Shown here: in pieces, positions 1-8,066 of the stretch
Layout: each line of letters opens with the position of its first letter
How positions within the stretch are numbered: position 1 is the first letter of the stretch
NCBI RefSeq assembly: GCF_013343215.1
Contig: NZ_CP039143.1
Span: 2,046,001-2,110,000 of the forward strand
Direction: 5' to 3'
DNA length: 64,000 nucleotides
Source of the DNA: Acinetobacter sp. 10FS3-1
Lineage (GTDB): Bacteria; Pseudomonadota; Gammaproteobacteria; Pseudomonadales; Moraxellaceae
Made by a program: the position numbers and the translations under genes
The notes under the pieces: generated by a model
Database searches by the model: none
What the model saw: only the letters and a program-made list of their open reading frames with translations
Told to the model about the DNA's origin: nothing

Positions 1-220
1 CTTCAACTTTCAGCTTTTGCTTTTCTAAAACCAATTTAATCAATGGAGTTATAGAGGGATGACCTCCCCACACCAACTCTGCTTTCGGTAAAACAATTCT
101 AGCTAGAGCAATCACGGCATCACGTATTGCTGTGTTATCCGCAGTATCAAAATACTTAGGGTCTCTATCAGCTAAGGGAATACTTGCCGATAAAAATATT
201 TTTTTTAAATTGCTAGCCAT
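1..220 (-). CDS. SLOG-like nucleotide-binding protein, N-terminal part (cut by window start)
   Basis: The reading frame is open from the ATG at 218-220 leftward to the window edge, giving about 73 residues. It opens with MASNLKKIFLSASIPL, followed by a conserved Arg-Asp, and later WGGHPSITPLI. A beta strand, then a dinucleotide-fold-like segment, then a Gly-Gly-His-Pro loop is the pattern I associate with bacterial SLOG domains (Rossmann-like folds that bind nucleotides or NAD derivatives, related to the SLOG part of ThsA and to TRPM N-termini). The start codon lies inside the last codons of the upstream TIR gene (16-base overlap), so the two are almost certainly cotranslated. What follows the SLOG domain is outside the window, so an effector domain further on cannot be judged. 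Family assignment is from motif memory, not from a profile search. Confidence 0.6.
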   Translation of the reverse strand, partial: MASNLKKIFLSASIPLADRDPKYFDTADNTAIRDAVIALARIVLPKAELVWGGHPSITPLIKLVLEKQKLKVE

Positions 221-1386
221 TCTGACACCTTACCAATTTCTTTGGTTTTTACTGGCAAATGCTCATTTAACCAACTTAAATGTCGCACCCAAATATCTCG
301 AATATGAATTTCATCATATAGAATATAAATTTTATCTAAACCTTCTTCATAAATAGACTTAATCAAAGTTTGTGATTGTTCATAATTAAGTGCATTTGGT
401 ATACCAATAGCAGGAACGACTACCGATTTTTCACCATCTTTTTCAAGCTCAATGAACTTATGGCTTGAAAGCGTTGCTGTTACCTTTGATTTTTCAGCAT
501 AATGCATGAATGTAGAAATAAGCTTATCTTGACGTGAAGCTAAAGTTCGTGCTCTCAATGCTTCAGTAAAATGGACAATTTTTGAAAGACTATCTTCATT
601 TAACTTAGCATTAACATTACGAAAATCATTGTTTATGAAGTCTGATGCTTCTAATTTGAATATTTCTGAGAGTTGCGCTCCCTGTATTACAGTATACTCG
701 GGCCATACAATTTGAACTAAGCCAATAGATGCAAGATTTGCTTCACTTAACTCCTTCTGTGTCCATTCACTTTCCAAATAATTTTCTGTACTTAGTAATA
801 CAACCACATCGCTATCAATCATTCTCTGCAATAATTCTTCTTGGAATGACTCAGATTTACGAATCGAATGAGTATCTAAGAATACATCGAAGTTATGTTG
901 TTCAAGATATTCATATAGCTGAATCGCAACGCCTGATGAATCGCTACGCTTATAACTTACAAATGCACGGCGCTTTGCTTTAAGTAGATTAAAAGCCTCT
1001 AAAGCATTATTCACAACTTTTACAATAGCCAAATCCGTTGTCAATCTTAAAATACTCAATCCATTATATTTTTGAATTGATTTAGGTACTAAATTATTAA
1101 ATTCAGATAAATCCTCATCAATCAATGGCAGTAATAAAGTTGCATCCTTTACCAATTTATTAACAATGGCTTCATCTAAAAAGCTGGTGTCAGTTCTTTG
1201 TCCCATATAAATACAAAAAGCGGGATTTGCATCTGTATATTCTTCAAAATTATATCTATCAAGAATTTTAAAGAATGACTTATCAATTCCTAATTCATCA
1301 ATTCTTTCAAAAAAAACATCTTTAACTTTTGGGAATAATTGATGATCAATTGCCCCCATAAATATTAGTTGATAATAGTGCTTCAA
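205..1386 (-). CDS. TIR-domain protein, probable NAD-processing signalling or defence protein
   Basis: A 393-residue protein. Residues about 139-240 form a TIR domain: a beta-A strand (RRAFVSYKRSD), a BB-loop region (FLDTHSIRKSESF), a beta-D strand (SDVVVLLST) and WTQKE, where E212 sits at the position of the catalytic glutamate of NAD-cleaving TIR enzymes. The TIR domain is central. It is preceded by a 135-residue alpha/beta region with LPLIDEDLSEF and followed by about 150 residues ending in another alpha/beta-looking segment. I recognise neither flank. The first codon is a TTG (1384-1386) behind an AGAGG ribosome site; the first ATG is nine codons further in. The gene is visibly more AT-rich than the housekeeping genes, suggesting acquisition. 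It overlaps the downstream SLOG-like gene by 16 bases. The inferred role is making or destroying an NAD-derived signal read by the SLOG partner. Confidence 0.8.
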   Translation of the reverse strand: MKHYYQLIFMGAIDHQLFPKVKDVFFERIDELGIDKSFFKILDRYNFEEYTDANPAFCIYMGQRTDTSFLDEAIVNKLVKDATLLLPLIDEDLSEFNNLVPKSIQKYNGLSILRLTTDLAIVKVVNNALEAFNLLKAKRRAFVSYKRSDSSGVAIQLYEYLEQHNFDVFLDTHSIRKSESFQEELLQRMIDSDVVVLLSTENYLESEWTQKELSEANLASIGLVQIVWPEYTVIQGAQLSEIFKLEASDFINNDFRNVNAKLNEDSLSKIVHFTEALRARTLASRQDKLISTFMHYAEKSKVTATLSSHKFIELEKDGEKSVVVPAIGIPNALNYEQSQTLIKSIYEEGLDKIYILYDEIHIRDIWVRHLSWLNEHLPVKTKEIGKVSEWLAI

Positions 1387-1474
1387 AGCAGCCTCTTGAT
1401 TTTTAATATTTGATCAAATATATCTGTTCAAAAAGTTATAATTCAAGGCTAAATATCTATTATTTTTAATTTTT

Positions 1475-2497
1475 TTATAAAACTCCATGCTCCAACAACA
1501 TCTCCAACCCGCTCTCTTTCTCCATAAAGCTCAGTCTTTGCTTTTCTGCTTTCAGCTGTTGCTTGACCGCAGACACATCCGCATCAATCTGCTTATATAA
1601 GTCCGTAATATTCAATCGCCCTTTCGACTTCTGGACTGCAATTTTGGCTTTATTTGACCACACGAGAAAGTTAATCAACTCCTGAATCTGTATCTTTAAT
1701 GCTTGACTTTGCGCTTCCAACGCCTGTTGGTAAAACTTGACTTGCTCTGCGTTTAAACCCTTATTTGAACCAGTTTTACTTTGTTCCACTTCAAGCTGAA
1801 GTTTCAGTAAAAAGAATAAATCTTCCTGATCATAGGCTTCATTGACACGTTGTAACAGTTCGGTCTTTTCAACTCTTTTAGATTCATCTAGCTCACGGTC
1901 AGGGTGAATAATCGAGGCAATTTTTAAATACACGATTTTAAGTGACTGGTTTACTAACTTTTCCGCTTGCGCTTGTTTAGCTTGCTGACGCTTTAATTTG
2001 GCTTGCTCTTTTGCTTGTTGATATTGGTCATTATTCCAATCTTCATCAGCGGGAGATTCAATATTTTCAGATTGATCAAAACTGTCTGTATTCTTCTTTT
2101 TGGTTTTTTTCTTTGAATATTCATCTGCCTGCTGATAATAAGCATACATTTTTTCTACTTCATCTAACTGCTTTTGACTCAGCAAATGAGAACCTTGGAG
2201 TAAGCGAGCAAGCGTTTGGATTTTATCTTCCACCACGGCACGATCTGACTTGCTTAAATCATAATAACTTAGGCTATTCCACAGTATCTGCATTTGCTCA
2301 TACAGCGTGCTATATAACTCGCGATACGCAGGCATGAGCGCCTTTTGACTATAGACACGAATTTCATCTTTAGCAGTTTGCCATGCCAGCAGTAACCGCT
2401 TTTGTTGCTCAATCTGATCAATCAGCACATTCAGCTTTCTATGCTGGGGTGAGACATCTAAAATAGCGTGTGGCGTAGTTTCTAACTCAAAGGACAT
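1475..2497 (-). CDS. J-domain (DnaJ-like) protein with internal J domain
   Basis: A 340-residue protein from the ATG at 2495-2497; a TTG three codons upstream is a less likely start. The J-domain signature HPD is at about residues 198-200, in a helix-loop-helix context (YLKIASIIHPDRELD, then a helix ending in NEAYDQEDLFFLL). J domains stimulate Hsp70 (DnaK) ATPase activity. Here the domain is in the middle, flanked by a charged low-complexity linker (runs of Lys, Gln and Glu, about residues 125-185) and by long helical, probably coiled-coil arms. It has none of the Gly/Phe or zinc-finger regions of true DnaJ. It is followed by the TIR gene after an 88-base AT-rich gap on the same strand. Whether the two are functionally linked is unknown; it may be an ordinary core gene next to an island edge. 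Confidence 0.75.
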   Translation of the reverse strand: MSFELETTPHAILDVSPQHRKLNVLIDQIEQQKRLLLAWQTAKDEIRVYSQKALMPAYRELYSTLYEQMQILWNSLSYYDLSKSDRAVVEDKIQTLARLLQGSHLLSQKQLDEVEKMYAYYQQADEYSKKKTKKKNTDSFDQSENIESPADEDWNNDQYQQAKEQAKLKRQQAKQAQAEKLVNQSLKIVYLKIASIIHPDRELDESKRVEKTELLQRVNEAYDQEDLFFLLKLQLEVEQSKTGSNKGLNAEQVKFYQQALEAQSQALKIQIQELINFLVWSNKAKIAVQKSKGRLNITDLYKQIDADVSAVKQQLKAEKQRLSFMEKESGLEMLLEHGVL

Positions 2498-2664
2498 GAC
2501 GTGCAAGAAAAACAGGACAGAGCGATAAGTTTAACGCTTTTATACCTGAGCTGTATGCCCACAATCGGTACAAATATGCGCCCTATTTGGGCAGCTTTTG
2601 TTTAATATCAAGGAATCGATACGACAGGGCTTCCAGTCATCATTGTACTGAAAAGGAGATTCAG

Positions 2665-3201
2665 ATGCCGACGCAAGCAGATTTAATCTTTAATCAGGAA
2701 CTTGCCGCATGGGTGCAAGCGATTGGCTCTGTAATTGCAATTTTTGTGGCGATTAGTGTGCCCTTATATTTAAACCATTTGGCACAAAATCGTGATGATG
2801 CCCTGCAAGACAAGCAAAAACAGAAGTACTTTGTCACCCTGCTCCCTACCCTATATCGTATTCGCCGTTATAGCACTGAATTTATTCAACAAATGCAGTT
2901 ACATCAGCAAAGTACCCAGAATATCCTGCAAACGCTGGAAACTGAATACCTGGAACTGATTCCAGTTTTTTCCAAGGAACTGCATATCTTTGTACATAGT
3001 CAAATTTATGACTCCAACCTGAATCAACTGGCATTTGAACTGTTTCATTCTGAAGAGATTCTGCAACAACATTTATTACAGCCGCAGGATCAAAAACAGC
3101 TCAAACATCAAGCTTTACTCAGCAAGCATAGCCAGCATATTCACGATCTAAGTCATCAGCTGATTATGCAGATTGAAAAAATTTATGCCCTACAGGATTA
3201 A
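2665..3201 (+). CDS. Hypothetical protein with one N-terminal membrane helix
   Basis: A 178-residue protein. I chose the ATG at 2665 over an upstream in-frame start at 2587 because it follows a good AAGGAG ribosome site and gives a clean N-terminus (MPTQADLIF). Residues about 18-37 are a hydrophobic helix (IGSVIAIFVAISVPLYL), followed by a basic, Gln-rich helical region likely to lie in the cytoplasm. No known domain was recognised. The layout, one membrane anchor plus an alpha-helical tail, resembles many small uncharacterised proteobacterial membrane proteins. It stands alone, with a 185-base gap to the next gene. Confidence 0.65.
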   Translation: MPTQADLIFNQELAAWVQAIGSVIAIFVAISVPLYLNHLAQNRDDALQDKQKQKYFVTLLPTLYRIRRYSTEFIQQMQLHQQSTQNILQTLETEYLELIPVFSKELHIFVHSQIYDSNLNQLAFELFHSEEILQQHLLQPQDQKQLKHQALLSKHSQHIHDLSHQLIMQIEKIYALQD

Positions 3202-3386
3202 ACTTATTTTCAGTACTCGGTTAGATCAATAAACTCACTCAATAAAATTTATATTGCGATCTAAATCTAAAATTCGTTTTATTAAGTTAATGTTTTCTGT
3301 ATTCAAAAGCTTACATAAACACAGAGCAAATAAACGTGTCAGATTGCTAGACTCTAAACCAATAATGAGATGCAGGGACAGCTTAT

Positions 3387-4064
3387 ATGGATTGGGCCAC
3401 GATCTTTATCCACGATACCACCTGGGAATTTGCCACTGAAATTGTGGTGCGCTGTGTGTGTATGTTTATCATGATTATTTTATTTTTACGGCTGACCGGT
3501 AAACGTGGCGTACGGCAGCTTTCGGTATTTGAACTGGCCATTATTTTGTCCCTCGGCTCGATTGCCGGTGATCCAATGTTTACCAAAGATCTACCCCTGA
3601 TTCAGGCACTGCTCATTATGAGTATTATCATTGCTATGTACCGCCTGACCACATGGCTGATGATGAAGTATCAACCCTTTGAAGATTTGCTCGAAGGCAA
3701 ACCGATTTATATCGTTGAAAATGGCAGATTGGTGGTCGAAGAAATCAAAAAAGGTAAAATGTCACATGATGAATTCTTTGCTGAAATGCGTCAGCAAGGT
3801 ATCGAACATCTGGGACAGGTCCGTACCGGACTACTGGAAACAGATGGAAAGTTCAGTATCCTATTTTTTAAGCCAGAGGATGTTCGACCTGGCTTACCTC
3901 TTTTCCCCAAAACCTGTATGACCATTCAAGACGTGAAGCCAGAGCAGCTTTACGCCTGTATTTACTGTGGACAAGTTCAGCATCTTTCTCATGTAGAACA
4001 GATCTGCCCACGTTGTACGAGCGCGGATTGGATAGAAGCCATGAACAGTTATCGCGTCACTTAA
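3387..4064 (+). CDS. DUF421 (YetF/YcaP-type) membrane protein with C-terminal zinc ribbon
   Basis: A 225-residue protein. The N-terminal ~85 residues hold three hydrophobic helices with the family hallmark LRLTGKRGVRQLSVFELAI and the GDPMF loop. This is followed by the small soluble YetF-like domain (GKPIYIVENGRL, then MSHDEFFAEMRQQGI). The last 40 residues carry two Cys pairs, CIYCGQ and CPRCTS, which form a zinc-ribbon-like end not present in all family members. DUF421 proteins are inner-membrane proteins of unclear function; in Bacillus, YetF-like members have been linked to the spore or cell envelope. The gene is monocistronic by spacing and converges on the porin gene with a shared terminator between them. 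Confidence 0.85.
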   Translation: MDWATIFIHDTTWEFATEIVVRCVCMFIMIILFLRLTGKRGVRQLSVFELAIILSLGSIAGDPMFTKDLPLIQALLIMSIIIAMYRLTTWLMMKYQPFEDLLEGKPIYIVENGRLVVEEIKKGKMSHDEFFAEMRQQGIEHLGQVRTGLLETDGKFSILFFKPEDVRPGLPLFPKTCMTIQDVKPEQLYACIYCGQVQHLSHVEQICPRCTSADWIEAMNSYRVT

Positions 4065-4290
4065 AGTAGACCGATGTTTCAGATAAATTAAAAATTCTAA
4101 TTAGGGCCGATGCTCACAGAAAGGTCATGCTTGATTCATCATACGCCCCCCCAATGTCTAAAGTAAGATATAAAGTTGCCTAATTACAGCGCTTACTCAA
4201 ATAAAAAATCCAAATTAAAACTTGTATTTCAAGCCTATAGCAATTCTCAGGCTTTATTAAAGACATCTTATCGTCAAGTATGTAGATATA

Positions 4291-4318
4291 AAAAATCCCA
4301 CCAAGTGGTGGGATTTTT
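4291..4318. terminator. Bidirectional terminator between DUF421 gene and porin gene
   Basis: AAAAATCCCACC and GGTGGGATTTTT are separated by a 4-base loop (AAGT), with A and T runs on the two sides. This is a classical intrinsic terminator that works in both directions. It lies 20 bases past the porin stop codon and serves the two convergent genes. Confidence 0.9.
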
Positions 4319-4337
4319 TTAAACTTCAGCTCATCAA

Positions 4338-5642
4338 TTAGAAGCTATATTTGCTCATTAAACCAATACGGTTATCTTTGAATTTTTCATTATTAAAGGT
4401 TTTACGCTCACCGTTGACATACTCAATACCGAACTCAAGTGGTTTAACTGGTGAATACACCAGGTTTAACCATGCTTGTTGTACCTCTTTATTTGCAACA
4501 ATATTAAGTGGCGTATTATTAATTTTTGCGTAGTCTGTGTCTTTGTCAGCAAACAATGCGCCATAACCAAGTGAGGTTTTTAAGTTAGGTAAAATACTGT
4601 AAGTTAAACCCGTTTGTACTGCCCAAATTTCATTTTGCTCAATACGACGGTCATCTTCAGCCTGTACGAATGCAGCATTGGCATTGGTACCATACAAAAT
4701 ACCATTTACACCTTTGGTATAGCTGACATCTAGCGTCGCTTTTAAAGGATCAAGCACTTGATACGTTGTACCTGCTGCTAGCCCCCAACCTGTTTTACGC
4801 TTGTTGATATCTTCATCTTTATACACTTCAACTAAAGCACGCGCAGACGCATTACCTTTGTTGTCATCAAAGTTGTGTGCCAATTTAGCGGTCAATGTTG
4901 GTACGCTTGATTTGATGCCTTCAGCACTTGAGTTTGGCTTTTCTGCCGCCAGGAACAATTGCGTTGCCGGTGCCAAATCAAAACCATACCGAACCATTGG
5001 TGTACGGGTAGTACCCCCACCGACGTTGGTGCTGAAGTCAATCATAAATGGTGCGTGATTTGACAAGAAGTTAGATTGGGTTTGACCAATCAACCAGTTT
5101 TCATAGGTTAAATATGCGTGACGTATACGGAATGAATCACTAGACCCTGCGAAATCGCTTTCAAGTTTACCGCCCACCTCTGCACCGTTGACATTGGTTT
5201 TAAAATCTAGGCCAATTCGTGTTGTTTTTGCTGTTGCAACGAATTTATCTTTGGTTTGTTGAGCATTTGGTTGACTGGTTTTACCGTTACCAACGTTAGC
5301 AACATCAGAAAAGTCACCTTTTGAACCTTCAATGATATAGTTCGCATCACCACGAACAAAACCATATAGCTTCACTTCGGTATCTGATTTTGTAGCTAGC
5401 GCTTTCGGTGCAGCTGCTGATGGTTGGGGTGCCGCTTTAACCTGTTCAATCTGCACGGCTTGATTTTGCTGAACTTGTTGCTGCTGTACGACTAATGCTT
5501 TTAATGCTTCAATTTCTTGACGCAACTGCTTAATTTCTTTTTGCTCTTGTGTTTCAGCATGTGCAACCGTCCCCATCATCAAGGTGGTTACTGCAACTGC
5601 TAATCCTTTAGCTAAAAACTTTCGTGTTAAAACTTGACTCAT
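4338..5642 (-). CDS. DcaP-like outer-membrane porin
   Basis: A 434-residue protein from the ATG at 5640-5642, which has a GGAG site six bases upstream; the longer TTG-started frame lacks this. A signal peptide ends at AHA (about residue 30). After it comes a heptad-like segment (QEQKEIKQLRQEIEALKALV) typical of the N-terminal trimeric coiled coil of DcaP porins, then an Ala/Pro/Gln-rich linker. The beta-barrel begins at LYGFVRGDANY and ends with the terminal Phe needed for Bam-dependent insertion (GLMSKYSF). The DcaP family forms trimeric channels for small organic anions such as dicarboxylates and phthalate-like compounds in Acinetobacter. The natural substrate of this paralogue cannot be told from sequence. 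A palindromic site upstream suggests dedicated regulation. Confidence 0.88.
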   Translation of the reverse strand: MSQVLTRKFLAKGLAVAVTTLMMGTVAHAETQEQKEIKQLRQEIEALKALVVQQQQVQQNQAVQIEQVKAAPQPSAAAPKALATKSDTEVKLYGFVRGDANYIIEGSKGDFSDVANVGNGKTSQPNAQQTKDKFVATAKTTRIGLDFKTNVNGAEVGGKLESDFAGSSDSFRIRHAYLTYENWLIGQTQSNFLSNHAPFMIDFSTNVGGGTTRTPMVRYGFDLAPATQLFLAAEKPNSSAEGIKSSVPTLTAKLAHNFDDNKGNASARALVEVYKDEDINKRKTGWGLAAGTTYQVLDPLKATLDVSYTKGVNGILYGTNANAAFVQAEDDRRIEQNEIWAVQTGLTYSILPNLKTSLGYGALFADKDTDYAKINNTPLNIVANKEVQQAWLNLVYSPVKPLEFGIEYVNGERKTFNNEKFKDNRIGLMSKYSF

Positions 5643-5998
5643 TACATTCTCCATATTGAACAAACGTTCATTGGCTTTGAAAGCTTGCTGATTCCCAAAA
5701 ACCTAAACCGTGTTGAATATCTATAATTATAAACTGACTTATTTGATTATCTCGCGAGATAACTCCTGAACAATATGCAGGGTTAAAACATCATCCTGAT
5801 CACATCACCTGATTTTACTGGATTTACGTTTTAACCTGCCTATATAACAAGTCGTTTGAAAACATCAGGAATTTAACAATTTTTAACTCAGTTTGAAATC
5901 ATTTTTATCTCATACTTTTAGCTAAAATATGTATTAACGACTTTTTCAAAATATATTGATTATTTTTAATACGGATTTAATTGATGTCTTTGCAATGA
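5643..5998. other. Gene-free region upstream of the porin gene
   Basis: This 356-base stretch has no supported gene. The part near the porin holds its putative promoter and a perfect palindrome (separate entry). From about 5765 to 5998 I see only AT-rich DNA, with no convincing terminator for the MFS gene on the far side. Confidence 0.6.
5726..5762 (-). promoter_or_regulatory. Putative porin promoter with 16-bp palindromic operator
   Basis: On the minus strand a perfect -10 hexamer TATAAT lies at 5726-5731. Fifteen bases upstream of it is the perfect palindrome TTATCTCGCGAGATAA (5747-5762), which covers the place where a -35 box would be; no good TTGACA is present. The porin ATG is about 85 bases downstream of the -10. 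A dimeric regulator bound here could act as a repressor, or as a class II activator replacing the missing -35. This is an inference from position and symmetry only. Confidence 0.5.
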
Positions 5999-7237
5999 TT
6001 AGGATTTCTGCGTTGTTCTGCCCCACAATATGATCGGCCATAATAGCAATACACTGATCCATACAATATAGGTTAAATACTGGGTATAGCCCAGATAATC
6101 TCCTAATATCCCGCTCAGGCTATATAAGCCCCCACTCACTGTGGCCATCACCGAAACTTGAAAAGTAAAATCCGTACCCGCCAGATGCTTGCGGCTATAT
6201 TGCATAATCAAGGTCAACATCACCACCAAAAGCATGGCAGACACCATATCTTCTGCGGCATTTATGGCATAAATGACCCAATGATTGATTGGTAGCTGCG
6301 CTTCATATTGTCCGGCTAACCAGGCATAAGCCATCAGCGTCAATATTTTAACTATTGAAAAAACCAGCAGACTTCGCGATCGAGACCAGTATTTCAGACA
6401 CCAGCCAGCCAACCCTGCGCCGAGCAAGGCAGCAAAAGCCCCTAACATGGTCACGTAGATACCAATCTGGCTCAGGCTCAAGCCCATATCAACCATCAAA
6501 GGTTTTAATAACGGCCCGGATAATCCATCAGCGATTTTAAAGGTCAGTAAAACCAGCAGCCACCTCGCCAAGGTAGAATCCGAGCAGAAATATCGAAAAT
6601 AGGTTTTCATTCGAATTCGGGTCGAAGCCGGCACTGTTTCGGATACAGCTAAATGGTGCGAGGGTTCTTTAAATTTTAAAATCGGCAGCATATTTAGAAA
6701 AACCAGTGCAGCCAAGAATAAAAAAGTGCTTTGCCATTGCAGTAAATCCAGAAACAGTAAAATCGCTCCGCCACCCACAATAAAGCCCAGACGTGAGCCA
6801 ATCACCTGAAAAGTATTGCCCCAATGCTGCTGTTCATTTTTTAAGATATTAACTGCCAGCGCATCGGTAGCAATGTCCTGAGTCGCACCGACCCCATTCA
6901 TCAGCAGCAATGCGGTAAAAAAAGCCAGTAGATACAATGGCTGGTTTAAAGCCTGAATAGGTAAAAAAGACAGACCTATTAATACGGCAACTGACAGCAA
7001 TTGCAGTGGAATAATCCAGCTTCGATAATGCCCTTGGGCTTTAACTCCGTAACGGTCAACCAGCGGCGCCCAGAAGACTTTAATCGACCAGGGCAACATG
7101 AGCAGACCAAATCCCCCGATATGCGCCAAAGACACACCCTGTGCTCGCAGAATCACGGGTAAGGCATGAGTCATAAACCCAACCGGAAGTCCCTGCGCCC
7201 AATATAGGGAAAACAATAAAATATAAGTATTCCGCAT
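5999..7237 (-). CDS. MFS transporter, AmpG/FptX-like
   Basis: A 412-residue inner-membrane carrier with about 12 hydrophobic helices. It begins directly with a membrane helix (MRNTYILLFSLYWAQGLPVGF), the usual start of AmpG- and RhtX/FptX-type carriers. The loop between helices 2 and 3 has APLVDRYG, a variant of the MFS motif A, and helix 4 has NGVGATQDIATDALAV, which is strongly AmpG-like. AmpG imports muropeptides for cell-wall recycling; FptX-type relatives import siderophores. Sequence alone does not decide between them, and no siderophore or ampC genes are adjacent. An in-frame ATG 14 codons earlier (7279) is possible, but I see no better ribosome site there. Confidence 0.75.
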   Translation of the reverse strand: MRNTYILLFSLYWAQGLPVGFMTHALPVILRAQGVSLAHIGGFGLLMLPWSIKVFWAPLVDRYGVKAQGHYRSWIIPLQLLSVAVLIGLSFLPIQALNQPLYLLAFFTALLLMNGVGATQDIATDALAVNILKNEQQHWGNTFQVIGSRLGFIVGGGAILLFLDLLQWQSTFLFLAALVFLNMLPILKFKEPSHHLAVSETVPASTRIRMKTYFRYFCSDSTLARWLLVLLTFKIADGLSGPLLKPLMVDMGLSLSQIGIYVTMLGAFAALLGAGLAGWCLKYWSRSRSLLVFSIVKILTLMAYAWLAGQYEAQLPINHWVIYAINAAEDMVSAMLLVVMLTLIMQYSRKHLAGTDFTFQVSVMATVSGGLYSLSGILGDYLGYTQYLTYIVWISVLLLWPIILWGRTTQKS

Positions 7238-7373
7238 ATTTAGACTAGGTCCCCGAAAGATAAAATGCACCAAAGGCATTAAAGAATGCTATATATTTTG
7301 CCAATGATCCAGATTTTACAACAGTCTAATATGATCAAAAATAAAGAGAAATGAGTTTCAGGAAGAAACGCTG

Positions 7374-8003
7374 ATGACCATGACACGCTTTCCCACCCTT
7401 CCTCCGCATGTTCCTTCTCGCGGTAGCAAACTGAGCCGGAGCTTTTTTAAACAGCTATTTTTAGCCCAAGGCTGGCGAATCGAAGGAGAATTTCCGGATT
7501 TGCCTAAAGCGGTTGCTATCATTTCGCCACATACCTCCAATATTGATGCCTGGTTGGGGTTTAATGCTCTGCTGGGTCTTGGAATCCAGATTACTATTTT
7601 TGGGAAAGACAGCTTGTTTCGTACTCCGCTGAAACCGATTCTGGAGTGGGTGGGTGTGGTGCCAGTCGTCCGAAGTAGCGCACAAGGACAAACCCGGCAG
7701 ATTGTAGAGATTATTGAACAGTCCGAACAAATCTGGATTGGTATGGCGCCTGAAGGCTCTCGCAAGGCACCGGAAAAAATCCGTAGCGGTTTTTATTATA
7801 TTGCCCAAGAGGCACAGCTACCGATTGTCATGTTCTCTTTTGATTATGACCTCAAGACCATCCATATCTTGGGGGTTTATCATCTGACCGGTGACTATGA
7901 ATACGACCTGGAACAGATCTATCAACATTATACAGGCAAGTTCTCGGCAAAAAATCCAGCCTGGGTGGCGAAGCCGTTACAAAAGCTTTTGAAAAAAGAC
8001 TAG
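7374..8003 (+). CDS. PlsC-like lysophospholipid acyltransferase
   Basis: A 209-residue protein. It shows the acyltransferase motifs of the PlsC/LPLAT superfamily: motif I H53-x4-D58 (HTSNID) as the catalytic dyad, a motif II region around GKDSLFRTP, and motif III APEGSR (125-130) for binding the glycerol phosphate. It lacks an obvious N-terminal membrane helix and is shorter than the usual PlsC (about 240 residues), which fits the short variants that acylate lysophospholipids or related lipids. The substrate is unknown. It is divergent from the MFS gene and followed 63 bases later by the patatin lipoprotein gene, so both could act on phospholipids (inference). Confidence 0.82.
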   Translation: MTMTRFPTLPPHVPSRGSKLSRSFFKQLFLAQGWRIEGEFPDLPKAVAIISPHTSNIDAWLGFNALLGLGIQITIFGKDSLFRTPLKPILEWVGVVPVVRSSAQGQTRQIVEIIEQSEQIWIGMAPEGSRKAPEKIRSGFYYIAQEAQLPIVMFSFDYDLKTIHILGVYHLTGDYEYDLEQIYQHYTGKFSAKNPAWVAKPLQKLLKKD

Positions 8004-8066
8004 GCAAAAACCGATTTTTTTGATGTGATAGCCTCAATTTTGTTGATTTAACCGTCATTTTCTACA

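Noticed and set aside
7358..7765. 135-residue minus-strand frame over the PlsC-like gene
   Set aside because: The forward frame has the catalytic HTSNID and EGSR motifs; the reverse frame is a shadow rich in Ile/Pro/Arg.
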